Assembly (NCBI GenBank): GCA_945870575.1
Contig: CAMBSK010000006.1
Span: forward strand, 1-64,000
Origin: Bordetella parapertussis
GTDB lineage: Bacteria; Pseudomonadota; Gammaproteobacteria; Burkholderiales; Burkholderiaceae_C
DNA: 64,000 nucleotides
Reading direction: 5' to 3'
Of this stretch, positions 1 to 8,442 are shown piece after piece (the stretch's first letter is position 1; each line of letters starts with the position of its first letter). Below the pieces are notes generated by a model, which worked only from the letters and a program-made list of their open reading frames with translations, ran no database searches and had not been told where the DNA came from. A program made the translations under genes and the position numbers.

Positions 1-891
1 GGCCACCACCAACTGGCGTTCGTGTTGTTTGCTGCTGTTGGCGTGGCTGCAATCCACCATCAAACTGGCCGGTAACTTGGCCGCTTGCAGTTCTAGGCAA
101 GCCGCACCCACACTGGCGGCGTCATAGTTGGGCGCTTTGCCGCCGCGCAAAATCACGTGGCAATCTGGGTTGCCTTGGGTTTGCACAATCGCCACCTGCC
201 CGTTTTTATGCACGGACAAAAAATGGTGTCCGCGTGCCGCAGCTTGTATCGCGTCTGTCGCGATTTTGATGTTGCCATCTGTGCCGTTTTTAAAGCCTAT
301 GGGCGCGGACAAACCGGAGGCCAATTCGCGGTGTACTTGGCTCTCAGTTGTGCGGGCACCAATAGCGCCCCAGCTGATCAAGTCACCGATGTACTGGGGT
401 GAGATCACATCTAAAAATTCGCTGCCTGCCGGTACGCCGGCGCGGTTGATCTCGATCAGCAATTGGCGCGCAATGCGCAGGCCTTCGTCAATGCGAAAAC
501 TCTCGTCAAGGTAAGGGTCGTTGATCAAGCCTTTCCAGCCGACCGTGGTGCGCGGTTTCTCAAAATACACGCGCATGACGATTTCCAATGTGTCCTTGTA
601 TTTTTCGCGCTCAACTTGCAAGTGACGCGCATAGTCCAATGCAGCCGCTGGGTCGTGGATAGAGCAAGGGCCCATCACCACCAGCAGGCGGTCGTCCTTG
701 CCGGCCATGATTTTGGCAATGCGCTGGCGCGTATCGCTGATCAGTTTTTCGACGGCCGTTCCGGCAATGGGAAAGAAGCGGATCAAATGTTCGGGTGGCG
801 GCAACACGGTGATGTCCTTGATGCGTTGGTCGTCAGTCTGGCTGGTCTGGTCATCGATCGGTGCATAAGCATCTTTGGGATGGGATTTCAT
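1..891 (-). CDS. aroG: 3-deoxy-7-phosphoheptulonate (DAHP) synthase, class I, 3' end beyond window
   Basis: Condenses phosphoenolpyruvate and erythrose 4-phosphate, the first step of the shikimate pathway, in the cytoplasm. The 297 visible codons carry class I AroF/G/H signatures: MGPCSIHD, RVYFEKPRTTVGWKG, DPYLDESF, EFLDVISPQY, GARTTESQVHRELASG, GFKNGTDG and the HVILRGGK and VDCSHANS segments. The family is about 350 residues, so roughly the last 50 lie outside the window. The ATG at 891 has AGGAG eight bases upstream. The Phe/Tyr-rich attenuator immediately upstream suggests regulation by charged tRNA-Phe/tRNA-Tyr. Which aromatic amino acid inhibits the enzyme cannot be decided from the sequence. 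Confidence 0.95.
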   Translation of the reverse strand, partial: MKSHPKDAYAPIDDQTSQTDDQRIKDITVLPPPEHLIRFFPIAGTAVEKLISDTRQRIAKIMAGKDDRLLVVMGPCSIHDPAAALDYARHLQVEREKYKDTLEIVMRVYFEKPRTTVGWKGLINDPYLDESFRIDEGLRIARQLLIEINRAGVPAGSEFLDVISPQYIGDLISWGAIGARTTESQVHRELASGLSAPIGFKNGTDGNIKIATDAIQAAARGHHFLSVHKNGQVAIVQTQGNPDCHVILRGGKAPNYDAASVGAACLELQAAKLPASLMVDCSHANSSKQHERQLVVA

Positions 892-939
892 GGAAGGCTC
901 CTGGAAGGCTGCAACTGTGAGAAAGACAAGTTTGGGAAC

Positions 940-966
940 AAAAAAAAACCGCCGGAAGTCGGCGGT
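940..966 (-). terminator. Rho-independent terminator of the aroG attenuator
   Basis: On the minus strand, ACCGCCG (966 to 960) pairs with CGGCGGT (954 to 948) around an ACTTC loop, and the T-run reads on to 940 (nine T in all). It lies between the leader-peptide stop and the aroG start, so it would stop transcription before aroG rather than after a gene. Confidence 0.85.
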
Positions 967-1015
967 AGGTTGGGGAGTTCAGAGCGTTGTTTGCGTTCAG
1001 ACCTCTCGACCGCCG
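960..1015 (-). promoter_or_regulatory. Predicted antiterminator pairing of the aroG attenuator
   Basis: CGGCGGT (1015 to 1009), inside the leader-peptide codons, is perfectly complementary to ACCGCCG (966 to 960), which is also the 5' arm of the terminator. After a four-base bulge, AGGT (1004 to 1001) pairs with ACCT (970 to 967), giving 11 base pairs. The two structures exclude each other. A ribosome stalled on the Phe/Tyr codons would leave this segment free; one that reaches the stop codon would cover it. Complementarity is seen directly; function is inferred from classical ribosome-mediated attenuation. Confidence 0.7.
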
Positions 1016-1065
1016 GTGGGGCGTGAGAAATAAAAATAAGCAAAGTGAAACAGCACTGAATTCAT
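997..1065 (-). CDS. Phe/Tyr-rich leader peptide of the aroG attenuator (22 aa)
   Basis: A short frame ATG (1065) to TGA (997) encodes a 22-residue peptide starting MNSVLFHFAYFYFS. Four Phe and two Tyr fall within residues 6-13. It is followed 30 bases later by a terminator hairpin with a T-run, and its last codons form one arm of the alternative antiterminator. This is the arrangement known for pheL and trpL. No convincing Shine-Dalgarno precedes the ATG. tldD ends only 34 bases upstream, so the leader could be translated from a tldD read-through message or from a promoter at the end of tldD. Confidence 0.75.
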   Translation of the reverse strand: MNSVLFHFAYFYFSRPTGGREV

Positions 1066-1072
1066 GGTTCGA

Positions 1073-1081
1073 AATGTAGCA
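1073..1081 (-). promoter_or_regulatory. Possible extended -10 element for aroG leader
   Basis: TGCTACATT on the minus strand matches an extended -10 (TGn plus TACATT). It lies so close to the leader ATG at 1065 that the transcript would start at or within a base or two of it. No good -35 is visible, as expected if the TGn compensates. Tentative. Confidence 0.3.
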
Positions 1082-1099
1082 CAGGCGCTGCGGCCGTTT

Positions 1100-2560
1100 T
1101 CAGGCCGTGCCGCCCACCGTCAAGCCGTCAATCCGCAGGGTGGGTTGGCCAACGCCGACCGGCACGCTTTGACCTTCTTTGCCGCAAGTACCGACGCCGG
1201 GGTCTAGCGCCATGTCGTTACCTATCATGCTCACGCGGGTAAGCGCGTCAGGGCCGTTGCCCACCAGCGTCGCACCTTTGACCGGGTATTTGATTTTTCC
1301 TTTTTCCACCCAATACGCCTGGCTGGCGGAAAACACAAACTTGCCCGAAGTGATGTCCACCTGGCCGCCGCCGAAATTGGTGGCGTACAAACCTTTTTTT
1401 ATGCTGGCAACGATTTCTTCCGGGTGTTTGTCACCGCCCAACATATAAGTATTGGTCATGCGCGGCATGGGTACGTGGGCGTAACTTTCGCGTCTGCCGT
1501 TGCCGGTGGGCGCCACGCCCATCAAGCGTGCATTCATGCTGTCTTGTATGTAAGCTTTCAAGATGCCGTCTTCAATCAGCACATTGCGTTGGCTGGCGTT
1601 GCCTTCATCGTCCACATTAAGTGAGCCGCGACGGTCGGCAATGGTGCCGTCATCCAACACCGTGACGCCTTTGGCTGCTACGCGCTGGCCGATGCGGCCG
1701 CTGAAGGCGCTCGAGCCTTTGCGGTTGAAGTCGCCTTCCAAACCATGGCCAATGGCTTCGTGCAACAAAATGCCAGGCCAACCCGCGCCCAGCACCACGG
1801 TCATTTCACCGGCAGGCGCGGCTTGCGCCTGCAAATTGGTCAAAGCGGCGCCGACTGCCTCGTCCACATAACGGGTTAGGCAATCGGCATCAAAATGCGC
1901 CAGACCGAAGCGGCCACCGCCGCCGGCCGATCCGCTTTCACGGCGGCCTTTTTCTTCCACGATCACGCTGAGCGACAAACGCACCAAGGGCCGTACATCA
2001 GCAGCCAAAGTGCCGTCGGCACGAGCGACCAGCACCACGTCGTATTCGCTGGCCAGACCGGCCATGACTTGCACCACGCGCGGGTCTTTGGCACGCGCCT
2101 GCTGCTCCAAACGTTCAAGCAAATTCACTTTGGCGGTGCTGTCCAAACTGGCGATCGGGTCGTCGTCGCGGTACAGGCTGCGCGCCCCGGCGATGCGACG
2201 CCCGGGCACCTTGGTGCTGGCGTTGTTGCCTGCCGCGGCAATGCTGCGCACCGTGTGGGCCGCGTCCATCAACGAGGCCATGGAAATATCATCTGAATAA
2301 GCGAAAGCAGTTTTTTCGCCGCTGACCGCGCGCACGCCCACACCCTGGTCTATGCTGAACGAACCGGTTTTGACGATGCCCTCTTCCAGGCTCCAGCCCT
2401 CGGATCGGGTGTACTGAAAATACAAATCAGCATCGTCAATGCGGTGCGCGCGTATGGCCGACAAAGCTTGCGTCAAATGGCTTTCATCCAAGCCGTAAGG
2501 CGTCAGCAACAGGCTTTGCGCGATAGCCAGGCGTTCGAGGGTAGGTTCGTGTGCAATCAT
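1100..2560 (-). CDS. tldD: Metalloprotease TldD
   Basis: TldD is the zinc-metalloprotease subunit of the TldD/TldE pair, known to process microcin B17 and CcdA and to act on unfolded peptides. The 486 residues match the family length. The zinc motif HEAIGH is at residues 267-272 (HEAIGHGLEGD), and the long N-terminal modulator-type domain precedes it. The C-terminal CGKEGQSVPVGVGQPTLRI signature is also typical. No tldE/pmbA partner lies in the window; in proteobacteria the two are often unlinked. A weak inverted repeat (CGGCC...GGCCG) surrounds the stop codon but has no T-run. Confidence 0.95.
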   Translation of the reverse strand: MIAHEPTLERLAIAQSLLLTPYGLDESHLTQALSAIRAHRIDDADLYFQYTRSEGWSLEEGIVKTGSFSIDQGVGVRAVSGEKTAFAYSDDISMASLMDAAHTVRSIAAAGNNASTKVPGRRIAGARSLYRDDDPIASLDSTAKVNLLERLEQQARAKDPRVVQVMAGLASEYDVVLVARADGTLAADVRPLVRLSLSVIVEEKGRRESGSAGGGGRFGLAHFDADCLTRYVDEAVGAALTNLQAQAAPAGEMTVVLGAGWPGILLHEAIGHGLEGDFNRKGSSAFSGRIGQRVAAKGVTVLDDGTIADRRGSLNVDDEGNASQRNVLIEDGILKAYIQDSMNARLMGVAPTGNGRRESYAHVPMPRMTNTYMLGGDKHPEEIVASIKKGLYATNFGGGQVDITSGKFVFSASQAYWVEKGKIKYPVKGATLVGNGPDALTRVSMIGNDMALDPGVGTCGKEGQSVPVGVGQPTLRIDGLTVGGTA

Positions 2561-2624
2561 GCGGCCATTGTAGAAGCCGAATCACAGCCTTGAAACTCTC
2601 AGGGCATTGCCTATAAACAGCAGC

Positions 2625-2660
2625 AAAACCCGGGTCGTTTCCCGGGCGCGCAAGCCCGGG
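2625..2660 (-). terminator. Probable terminator after the hydroxyisobutyrate dehydrogenase-family gene
   Basis: Three CCCGGG blocks (2655-2660, 2641-2646, 2629-2634) read in the minus direction. The last two can form CCCGGG-AAACGA-CCCGGG followed by TTTT. It lies just after the stop codon at 2664 and before tldD. The T-run is short. Confidence 0.55.
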
Positions 2661-2663
2661 CGC

Positions 2664-3545
2664 TTATGAACGCTCGTTATGGCGTATGAATTCCAGCATC
2701 TTGCTGTCGTCCATCACGCCCATGCCTTGTTCGCAAGCCATGGCAAAGGCCTGGGCGGCTGATGCACCCAGCCAACCGCTGTAGCCGACTTGTTGCGCCG
2801 ACTCTATGGCCAGGCGCGTGTCCTTCGCCAGCAAACGCATGTGTGAACCAGCGCTGGTGTCACCTGCAAACACCCGGCGCAAACGGTCTGAGCCTATCCA
2901 GTTCTGGCCGCTGGAACGCTCAATCAAAGACAGCGTGACTTCTTTGTCAAGGCCGAGTTTTTCGGCCAGCACCATGGCTTCGCAAGCACCGACCAAATTG
3001 ATACCGGCCAGCATGTTGTTGACCAGCTTGACCCGGGTACCGTCACCGACCTTGTGGCTGATGAAGACACACTGCTCGGACAAGGTGGTGAGCAATTCGT
3101 TTTGCGCCGCCAATACCTCAGCGGGCGCGGCCGTCATCAAACTCATGCTGCCGTTGGCGGCGCGTATCGGGCCGCCGGACATGGGCGCGTCGACCATGTG
3201 CACGCCGATGGTTTGCAATTGACGGGCGAAATCCTCGGTTTGCGCCGGTGCCAAGGTCGGGCACATGATGACCGTCTGCCAGGCTTGCAAATGGGCTAGC
3301 AGACCGGCCGGTCCGTCCAACACCTCTTGCACTTGCACCGCGTCAATCACGCAAACTATCACAGATTCCGCTGCTTTGGCAATAGCAGCAGGACTGTCGC
3401 AGCCATGCGCACCGGCGGCCTGCAAGACTTGTTGCGTGGCCGCTTCTTTGTCGTGAACATGCACTGGCCAGCCCACGCTCAGCAAGCGCCTGGCCATGCC
3501 GCCGCCCATGTTGCCTACTCCTACGATTCCTGTGTGTTTGCTCAT
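2664..3545 (-). CDS. NAD(P)-dependent 3-hydroxyisobutyrate dehydrogenase-family oxidoreductase
   Basis: A 293-residue beta-hydroxyacid dehydrogenase of the MmsB/GarR/GlxR group. The Rossmann dinucleotide motif GVGNMG is at residues 9-14. The substrate motif DAPMSGGP lies near residue 120, and the catalytic-lysine segment GDGTRVKLVNN near residue 170. The C-terminal all-helical dimerisation half is present. Substrate cannot be told apart among 3-hydroxyisobutyrate, tartronate semialdehyde and succinic semialdehyde reductases. Its ATG overlaps the rodA stop (ATGA at 3542-3545), so it is probably translated from the rodA message although it has no obvious link to cell shape. Confidence 0.85.
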   Translation of the reverse strand: MSKHTGIVGVGNMGGGMARRLLSVGWPVHVHDKEAATQQVLQAAGAHGCDSPAAIAKAAESVIVCVIDAVQVQEVLDGPAGLLAHLQAWQTVIMCPTLAPAQTEDFARQLQTIGVHMVDAPMSGGPIRAANGSMSLMTAAPAEVLAAQNELLTTLSEQCVFISHKVGDGTRVKLVNNMLAGINLVGACEAMVLAEKLGLDKEVTLSLIERSSGQNWIGSDRLRRVFAGDTSAGSHMRLLAKDTRLAIESAQQVGYSGWLGASAAQAFAMACEQGMGVMDDSKMLEFIRHNERS

Positions 3546-4696
3546 GATTGCACCAATTGTTTGGCTTTCGCGATCGATAACAATATACCGATACCGAAAC
3601 CCAGCGTGACCATGGCCGTACCGCCGTAACTGATGAATGGCAAGGGCACGCCGACCACCGGCAATATGCCACTGACCATGCCCATGTTGACGAAGGCATA
3701 GGTGAAAAAAATCAATGTCACGCTACCGGCCAGCAGTCGGGCAAACAGCGTCGGCCCCTCCAATGAAATGGCCAGGCCGCGCAGCACCAGAAACACAAAG
3801 CCTCCTATCAGCAACAGATTGCCGAGTAGACCGAACTCTTCGCCGTAAGCCGCAAAAATAAAATCGGTGGTGCGCTCAGGGATGAAGTCCAGGTGGGTTT
3901 GTGTGCCCTGCATAAAACCCTTGCCGAAAAAACCGCCCGAGCCGATGGCAATCATGCCCTGGATGATGTGAAAACCCTTGCCCAGTGGATCGCGCCAGGG
4001 GTCGAGCAAGGTGCAAACGCGCTGGCGTTGGTACTCGCGCATCAGCGGCCATTTCATACCATCCGCGCACAAAGTCGGTTCAAACACCACCAGCAAAACA
4101 GCACCTACCAGCCCCAAGACCAAGGGCGGGACTATCCATTTCCAGCCGAGCCCGGCAAAATACAACACATACAGACCGGCAGCGAGCACCAGAATCGCGG
4201 TGCCCAGATCGGGTTGCTTGGCAATCAAACCAACCGGCATGGCCAGCAGCAGCGTGGCTACCAGAAAGTCCAGCGGTCGTAACTGCCCTTCGCGTTTTTG
4301 GAACCACCAAGCCAGCATCAGCGGCATACCGATTTTCATGATCTCGCTGGGTTGAATCACTATGCCTACATTTAACCAACGTTTGGCGCCGTTTTTGGTC
4401 AAGCCAAACAAGGCCACCGCCACCAGCAAAGCCAGTCCGACCGTATACAAGGGCACGGCCAGCGTCATCAAACGCTGCGGCGGGATTTGCGCCACCACAA
4501 ACATGATGCCGAAAGCCAGCGTTAGGTTGCGCGCGTGGTCCCAGAAACGCATGCCGTTGGCGTAGCCGGAAGCAAACATGGTGATCAAACCGGCAGTTGC
4601 GAGCAAGGCGACTGCCAATGTCAGTTGTCCGTCAAAGCCGCGCAAAACATGCGTGAACTGGCGCAGGACATAGGGTTTTTCAAAGCTGATAGCCAT
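3542..4696 (-). CDS. rodA: Rod shape-determining protein RodA (SEDS glycosyltransferase)
   Basis: An inner-membrane peptidoglycan glycosyltransferase of the elongasome that polymerises lipid II together with PBP2. The 384 residues contain about ten hydrophobic helices and SEDS signatures: KRWLNVG, QPSEIMKIG, KQPDLGTA, HIIQGMIAIGSGG, ERTTDFIFAAYGEEFG and the C-terminal GVPLPFISYGG. It differs from the FtsW paralogue at 16.9-18.1 kb, which sits in the dcw cluster. The mreBCD-mrdA genes that often precede rodA are not upstream: the next gene is divergent. It is coupled to a downstream dehydrogenase by an ATGA overlap. Confidence 0.95.
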   Translation of the reverse strand: MAISFEKPYVLRQFTHVLRGFDGQLTLAVALLATAGLITMFASGYANGMRFWDHARNLTLAFGIMFVVAQIPPQRLMTLAVPLYTVGLALLVAVALFGLTKNGAKRWLNVGIVIQPSEIMKIGMPLMLAWWFQKREGQLRPLDFLVATLLLAMPVGLIAKQPDLGTAILVLAAGLYVLYFAGLGWKWIVPPLVLGLVGAVLLVVFEPTLCADGMKWPLMREYQRQRVCTLLDPWRDPLGKGFHIIQGMIAIGSGGFFGKGFMQGTQTHLDFIPERTTDFIFAAYGEEFGLLGNLLLIGGFVFLVLRGLAISLEGPTLFARLLAGSVTLIFFTYAFVNMGMVSGILPVVGVPLPFISYGGTAMVTLGFGIGILLSIAKAKQLVQS

Positions 4697-4761
4697 ATAG
4701 GAATTATCAACGCAATCTTCTAAGTACTCTGTACTGATGTCAGCATGGGAGAATCACACGC

Positions 4762-6837
4762 ATGTATGCATTATTTGAAGAAGCCGGCAAACTCCAGAGT
4801 GGCCGGGTGCTGTCCGAAGCAGACACATCGGCGCAAATGGAGCTGGCATCCGGCAAACGGGTGAAAGTGAAAACCGCGCAGGTTTTGCTGCGCTTTGACA
4901 AACCCCAACCGCCCGAGTTGCTGCAAGCCGCTGCCGCATTGGCTGACACCATGGAACTGGAACTGGCCTGGGAGTTTGCGCCGCCGGATGAGTTTGCTTT
5001 CGGAGAACTCGCGGCTGAGTATTTCAGCGACAAAGCCACGCTGACCGAACAAGTCGCCTGCCTGCTCAAACTGTCTGAAGCGCCGCATTATTTCCGTCGC
5101 GCCGGCAAAGGCCGGTTCAAAAAAGCGCCGGCCGACATCATCGCGCAAGCGCTGGCCGCGATTGAAAAGAAAAAAGAATTACAAGCGCAAATTGAAAGCT
5201 GGGCGCAACACCTGGTTGACGGCCAATGTCCGGCGCCGGTGCAAACCCAGCTTTACAAAATCCTGTTCAAGCCGGACAAAAATGCGCCCGAGTACAAGGC
5301 TGTGGTGCTGGCCGCCAAGCAAAGTCAGCGCCCGCCGCTGACGCTGTTGCAACAAGCAGGTGCCATCAAAAGCGCTTACGACTTTCATTGGCAGCGTTTT
5401 TTGTTCGAGCATTTCCCCAAGGGCATCGGCTTTGCTGCCTTGCAAGCCCCGGCGCTGCCGCAAGACCTGCCACTGACCGATGCACAAGCCTATTCCATCG
5501 ACGACTCACAAACCACCGAAATCGACGACGCCTTGTCGGTACAAGGCCTGGGCAGCGGCACGGTGGTGATGGGCATTCACATCGCGGCGCCTGCACTGGC
5601 TTTGCAGCCAGGCGACGCCATCGATCAGGTCGCGCGCCAGCGTTTGTCCACCGTGTACATGCCGGGCCACAAAATCACCATGCTGCCCGACAGCGTGGTG
5701 CAAACTTATACGCTGGATGCAGGCAAAGCTTGTCCTGCGCTGTCCTTGTATGTCAGCTTCAATGAGGACACGCTGGAAGTGCAAAGCACGGTGACGCGGT
5801 TAGAGCAAGTGCCGATCGTCGCCAATTTGCGGCACGACAAACTCGACCATATCGTCACCGAAGCTTGGCTGAACGATGCGGCTTTCTCGCATGAAGACGC
5901 CACACTGGATGCCGGCCTGCCGCGCGCAGAACTGCGTTTCATGCACCGCTTGGCGCGTCACCTCAAAGCCAAACGCGAACTGGTACGCGGCAAGCCCGAG
6001 CAATTCAACCGGCCGGATTTCAATTTCCGCGTCGACAGTGTCGGAGACAACGGTCCGCGCGGCGACGAGCCTGTGCACTTGAGCATTCGCCCGCGCGGCG
6101 CGGCACTTGATTTGATCGTCGCTGAAGCCATGATTCTGGCCAACAGCAGCTGGGGCCAATGGCTGGCCGATCTGGGTGTGCCGGGCCTGTACCGCAGTCA
6201 GGCCAGTCTGGCACCCGGTATCAAGGTGCGCATGGGCACGCGGGCTTTGCCGCACGCAGGCATCGGTGTTCCCTGTTATGCATGGAGTACGTCGCCACTG
6301 CGCCGTTACACCGATCTGGTCAATCAATGGCAACTGGTCGCCTGTGTGCGCCATGGGGCCACGGCAGCGCTGGCCGCGCCTTTCAAACCCAAAGACGCCA
6401 GCCTGATGTCCATCGTCTCTTCGTTTGAAGATGCTTATTCGGCCTACAACAGCAACCAAGGCACCATGGAGCGTTACTGGACACTGCAATACCTGCAACA
6501 ACAGCAGTTACAAGAAATTGACGCCACGGTCATCAAGTCGTTTCCTGGCGAAGCACCGGTGGTGCGCGCCGTCGCCCTGCCACTGGTGCTCAGTCTGCAT
6601 GCGGCCCCGCCATTGGAGAGAGGCGCGCTGGTGCGCGTGCGGCTTGGTCATGTCGACAGCATGGCGTTGGACGTGTCTGCCACCTTCCTGGCACTGCTGG
6701 ATGCACCGTCGGCACCTGAAGAAGACAGCGCCGATGAAGAAATGAGTGCCGGGCCGCTGACCATTGCCATGGACTTGGATGAAGCCACTGAAGGCGATGC
6801 GCCCGCAGCCACCGGTGGGTCTGAGTCTGCCGCTTAA
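4762..6837 (+). CDS. RNase II-family (RNB domain) exoribonuclease
   Basis: A 691-residue protein with the RNB catalytic domain of RNase II/RNase R, a processive 3'-5' single-strand exoribonuclease. The metal-binding segment IDDSQTTEIDDALSV lies at about residues 247-261, followed by MGIHIAAPA, RQRLSTVYMPG and, near residue 510, the SPLRRYTDLVNQWQL motif. The N-terminus lacks the canonical RNase R cold-shock pair, and the acidic C-terminus replaces a clear S1 basic tail. It is therefore better called RNase II-like than rnr. It starts 65 bases from divergent rodA and leads an operon; its stop codon overlaps the next ATG by one base. Confidence 0.88.
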   Translation: MYALFEEAGKLQSGRVLSEADTSAQMELASGKRVKVKTAQVLLRFDKPQPPELLQAAAALADTMELELAWEFAPPDEFAFGELAAEYFSDKATLTEQVACLLKLSEAPHYFRRAGKGRFKKAPADIIAQALAAIEKKKELQAQIESWAQHLVDGQCPAPVQTQLYKILFKPDKNAPEYKAVVLAAKQSQRPPLTLLQQAGAIKSAYDFHWQRFLFEHFPKGIGFAALQAPALPQDLPLTDAQAYSIDDSQTTEIDDALSVQGLGSGTVVMGIHIAAPALALQPGDAIDQVARQRLSTVYMPGHKITMLPDSVVQTYTLDAGKACPALSLYVSFNEDTLEVQSTVTRLEQVPIVANLRHDKLDHIVTEAWLNDAAFSHEDATLDAGLPRAELRFMHRLARHLKAKRELVRGKPEQFNRPDFNFRVDSVGDNGPRGDEPVHLSIRPRGAALDLIVAEAMILANSSWGQWLADLGVPGLYRSQASLAPGIKVRMGTRALPHAGIGVPCYAWSTSPLRRYTDLVNQWQLVACVRHGATAALAAPFKPKDASLMSIVSSFEDAYSAYNSNQGTMERYWTLQYLQQQQLQEIDATVIKSFPGEAPVVRAVALPLVLSLHAAPPLERGALVRVRLGHVDSMALDVSATFLALLDAPSAPEEDSADEEMSAGPLTIAMDLDEATEGDAPAATGGSESAA

Positions 6838-7700
6838 TGAAGATGGCCCTTAGCATGCCGCTACGCTTGACGCCCATGCAGATAGCGATTGTTGTGTCAT
6901 TGCTGTTGCATGCCGGTTTGCTGGTCTTCAGATGGGCGGATCCGCAAGGCTTTGACCGCTTGATGACGCAAATGCCGCTGGACATTATTCTGGTGAATGC
7001 GCGCAGCAACGCCGGTGCGCCAGACAAACCGCAAGCACTGGCGCAAGCCAATTTGCAAGGCGGCGGTGATGTGGCCCAGGGTCGCGCTCAGTCGCCGCTG
7101 CCCATGTCCGAGCGCCGGCAAAGCGGCCAGGCCAACGATGCGGCGACAGCCAAATTACGCCAGTTGAAACAACAGCAAAGCGCTTTACTGGCTCAGGTCA
7201 AACAACAACTCAGCATCAACAGCTCGCAACAGTCGGCCAACGCGGCAGAGGCCGCGGCGATTGATCAACAGCGGCGCCAGTTGCTCGACACACTGGCTGA
7301 AATAGAGCAACGTATCAACGAACAAAACGCCAGACCGCGCACACGTTACGTCAGCCCGTCCACACGCGAGGTCAGTTATGCGCTCTACCACGACCATATG
7401 CGGCGTTTGATCGAAGAACACGGCACACGTTTTTTTCCGCAAATCCAAGGCCGTAAGCTTTACGGTAGCCTGACCCTGGTACTGACGATAAACGCGCAAG
7501 GCCGCGTCATTGCCTCGCAAGTAGTGAAAAGTTCAGGTCAGCCAGAGCTCGATAAACTGGCGCTGGCATTGGCCGAAAACGCTGGCCCTTTCGGTCCTTT
7601 CAGTACCGACATGAAACGCGAATTCGATCAGCTGGCCATGGTCTCGCGCTATACCTTTAAACGCAACCTGACGGTGCAAGCAGATAACCCGGAACAATGA
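6837..7700 (+). CDS. TonB C-terminal domain protein (energy-transducer-like)
   Basis: A 287-residue protein with one N-terminal membrane anchor (about residues 13-33) and a Gln/Ala-rich probable coiled coil (about 100-165). A C-terminal TonB-like domain (about 195-285) follows, with GSLTLVLTINAQGRVIASQV and KSSGQPELDKLAL. The usual Pro-Glu/Pro-Lys periplasm-spanning stretch of TonB is replaced by the coiled coil, and no exbB/exbD lies nearby, so a role in TonB-dependent import is not assured. A structural or TolA-like envelope role is possible. Its first ATG overlaps the previous stop by one base; an alternative ATG lies six bases further on. Confidence 0.8.
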   Translation: MKMALSMPLRLTPMQIAIVVSLLLHAGLLVFRWADPQGFDRLMTQMPLDIILVNARSNAGAPDKPQALAQANLQGGGDVAQGRAQSPLPMSERRQSGQANDAATAKLRQLKQQQSALLAQVKQQLSINSSQQSANAAEAAAIDQQRRQLLDTLAEIEQRINEQNARPRTRYVSPSTREVSYALYHDHMRRLIEEHGTRFFPQIQGRKLYGSLTLVLTINAQGRVIASQVVKSSGQPELDKLALALAENAGPFGPFSTDMKREFDQLAMVSRYTFKRNLTVQADNPEQ

Positions 7701-7701
7701 C

Positions 7702-8442
7702 ATGGGCATGGATGTGAAACGCAAGACCGGCTGGCGCGCATGGCGTCGTTTTGTGTTGTTGCTTTTGCTCGCCGGTGTTGGTTTGCAGTTGTATTTTTTG
7801 GCTCGCGTAATCATGCTGCGGTACATAGACCCGGGCTCGAGTGCATTTGAACGTTCGCAAATCTCACAATTACTGCGCAATCAGCAAGGTTTGCGCTGGC
7901 GCCAGGAATGGATGCCGGCCTCACGCATCAACACCAATCTCAGCCGCGCGGTGATAGCGTCCGAAGACGATATGTTCGCCAGCCACGACGGCGTGCAATG
8001 GCAGGCGATTGAAAAGGCTTGGCAACGCAATGAAAAAGCGCAAACCCGCGCGTCCACAAACGGCAAGACGCCTAAAGTAGTGGGTGGTTCGACTATTACC
8101 CAGCAATTGGCAAAGAATCTGTTTTTATCCGGCGAGCGTAATTTTTTACGCAAAGGCCAGGAACTGCTGATCACGCTGGCGCTGGAAAGCTGTTTGAGCA
8201 AACAGCGTATTCTGGAAATTTATTTGAACCATGTCGAATGGGGCAAAGGTGTGTTCGGCGCCGAGGCTGCTGCAAAGCATTATTTTTCTAAACGTGCTGC
8301 GCAATTGACGCCTTGGGATTCAGCGCGCCTAGCGGTAATGCTGCCGCGTCCCAAGTATTTTGAGAAACTGCCGCAGTCGCCTTACCTGACAGATCGCTCT
8401 CAGGTGATCCTAGGGCGCATGGGCGCGGCGGTGCTGCCGTGA
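7702..8442 (+). CDS. mtgA: Monofunctional biosynthetic peptidoglycan transglycosylase MtgA
   Basis: A GT51 glycosyltransferase that polymerises lipid II into glycan strands in the periplasm, anchored by one N-terminal helix (about residues 17-38). GT51 motifs are in order: the catalytic segment [12 protein letters not shown] with Glu88, [26 protein letters not shown] and [15 protein letters not shown]. The length of 246 residues is usual. No transpeptidase domain follows. It starts one base after the TonB-like gene and its TGA is inside the GTGA overlap with ruvC, so the four plus-strand genes form one transcription unit. In related genomes aroE is, as I recall, often found between these neighbours; it is absent here. 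Confidence 0.95.
   Translation: MGMDVKRKTGWRAWRRFVLLLLLAGVGLQLYFLARVIMLRYIDPGSSAFERSQISQLLRNQQGLRWRQEWMPASRINTNLSRAVIASEDDMFASHDGVQWQAIEKAWQRNEKAQTRASTNGKTPKVVGGSTITQQLAKNLFLSGERNFLRKGQELLITLALESCLSKQRILEIYLNHVEWGKGVFGAEAAAKHYFSKRAAQLTPWDSARLAVMLPRPKYFEKLPQSPYLTDRSQVILGRMGAAVLP

Noticed and set aside
1091..1107. Inverted repeat CGGCC...GGCCG around the tldD stop codon as a terminator
   Set aside because: The stem is short and no T-run follows on the minus strand. It may not stop transcription into the aroG leader.
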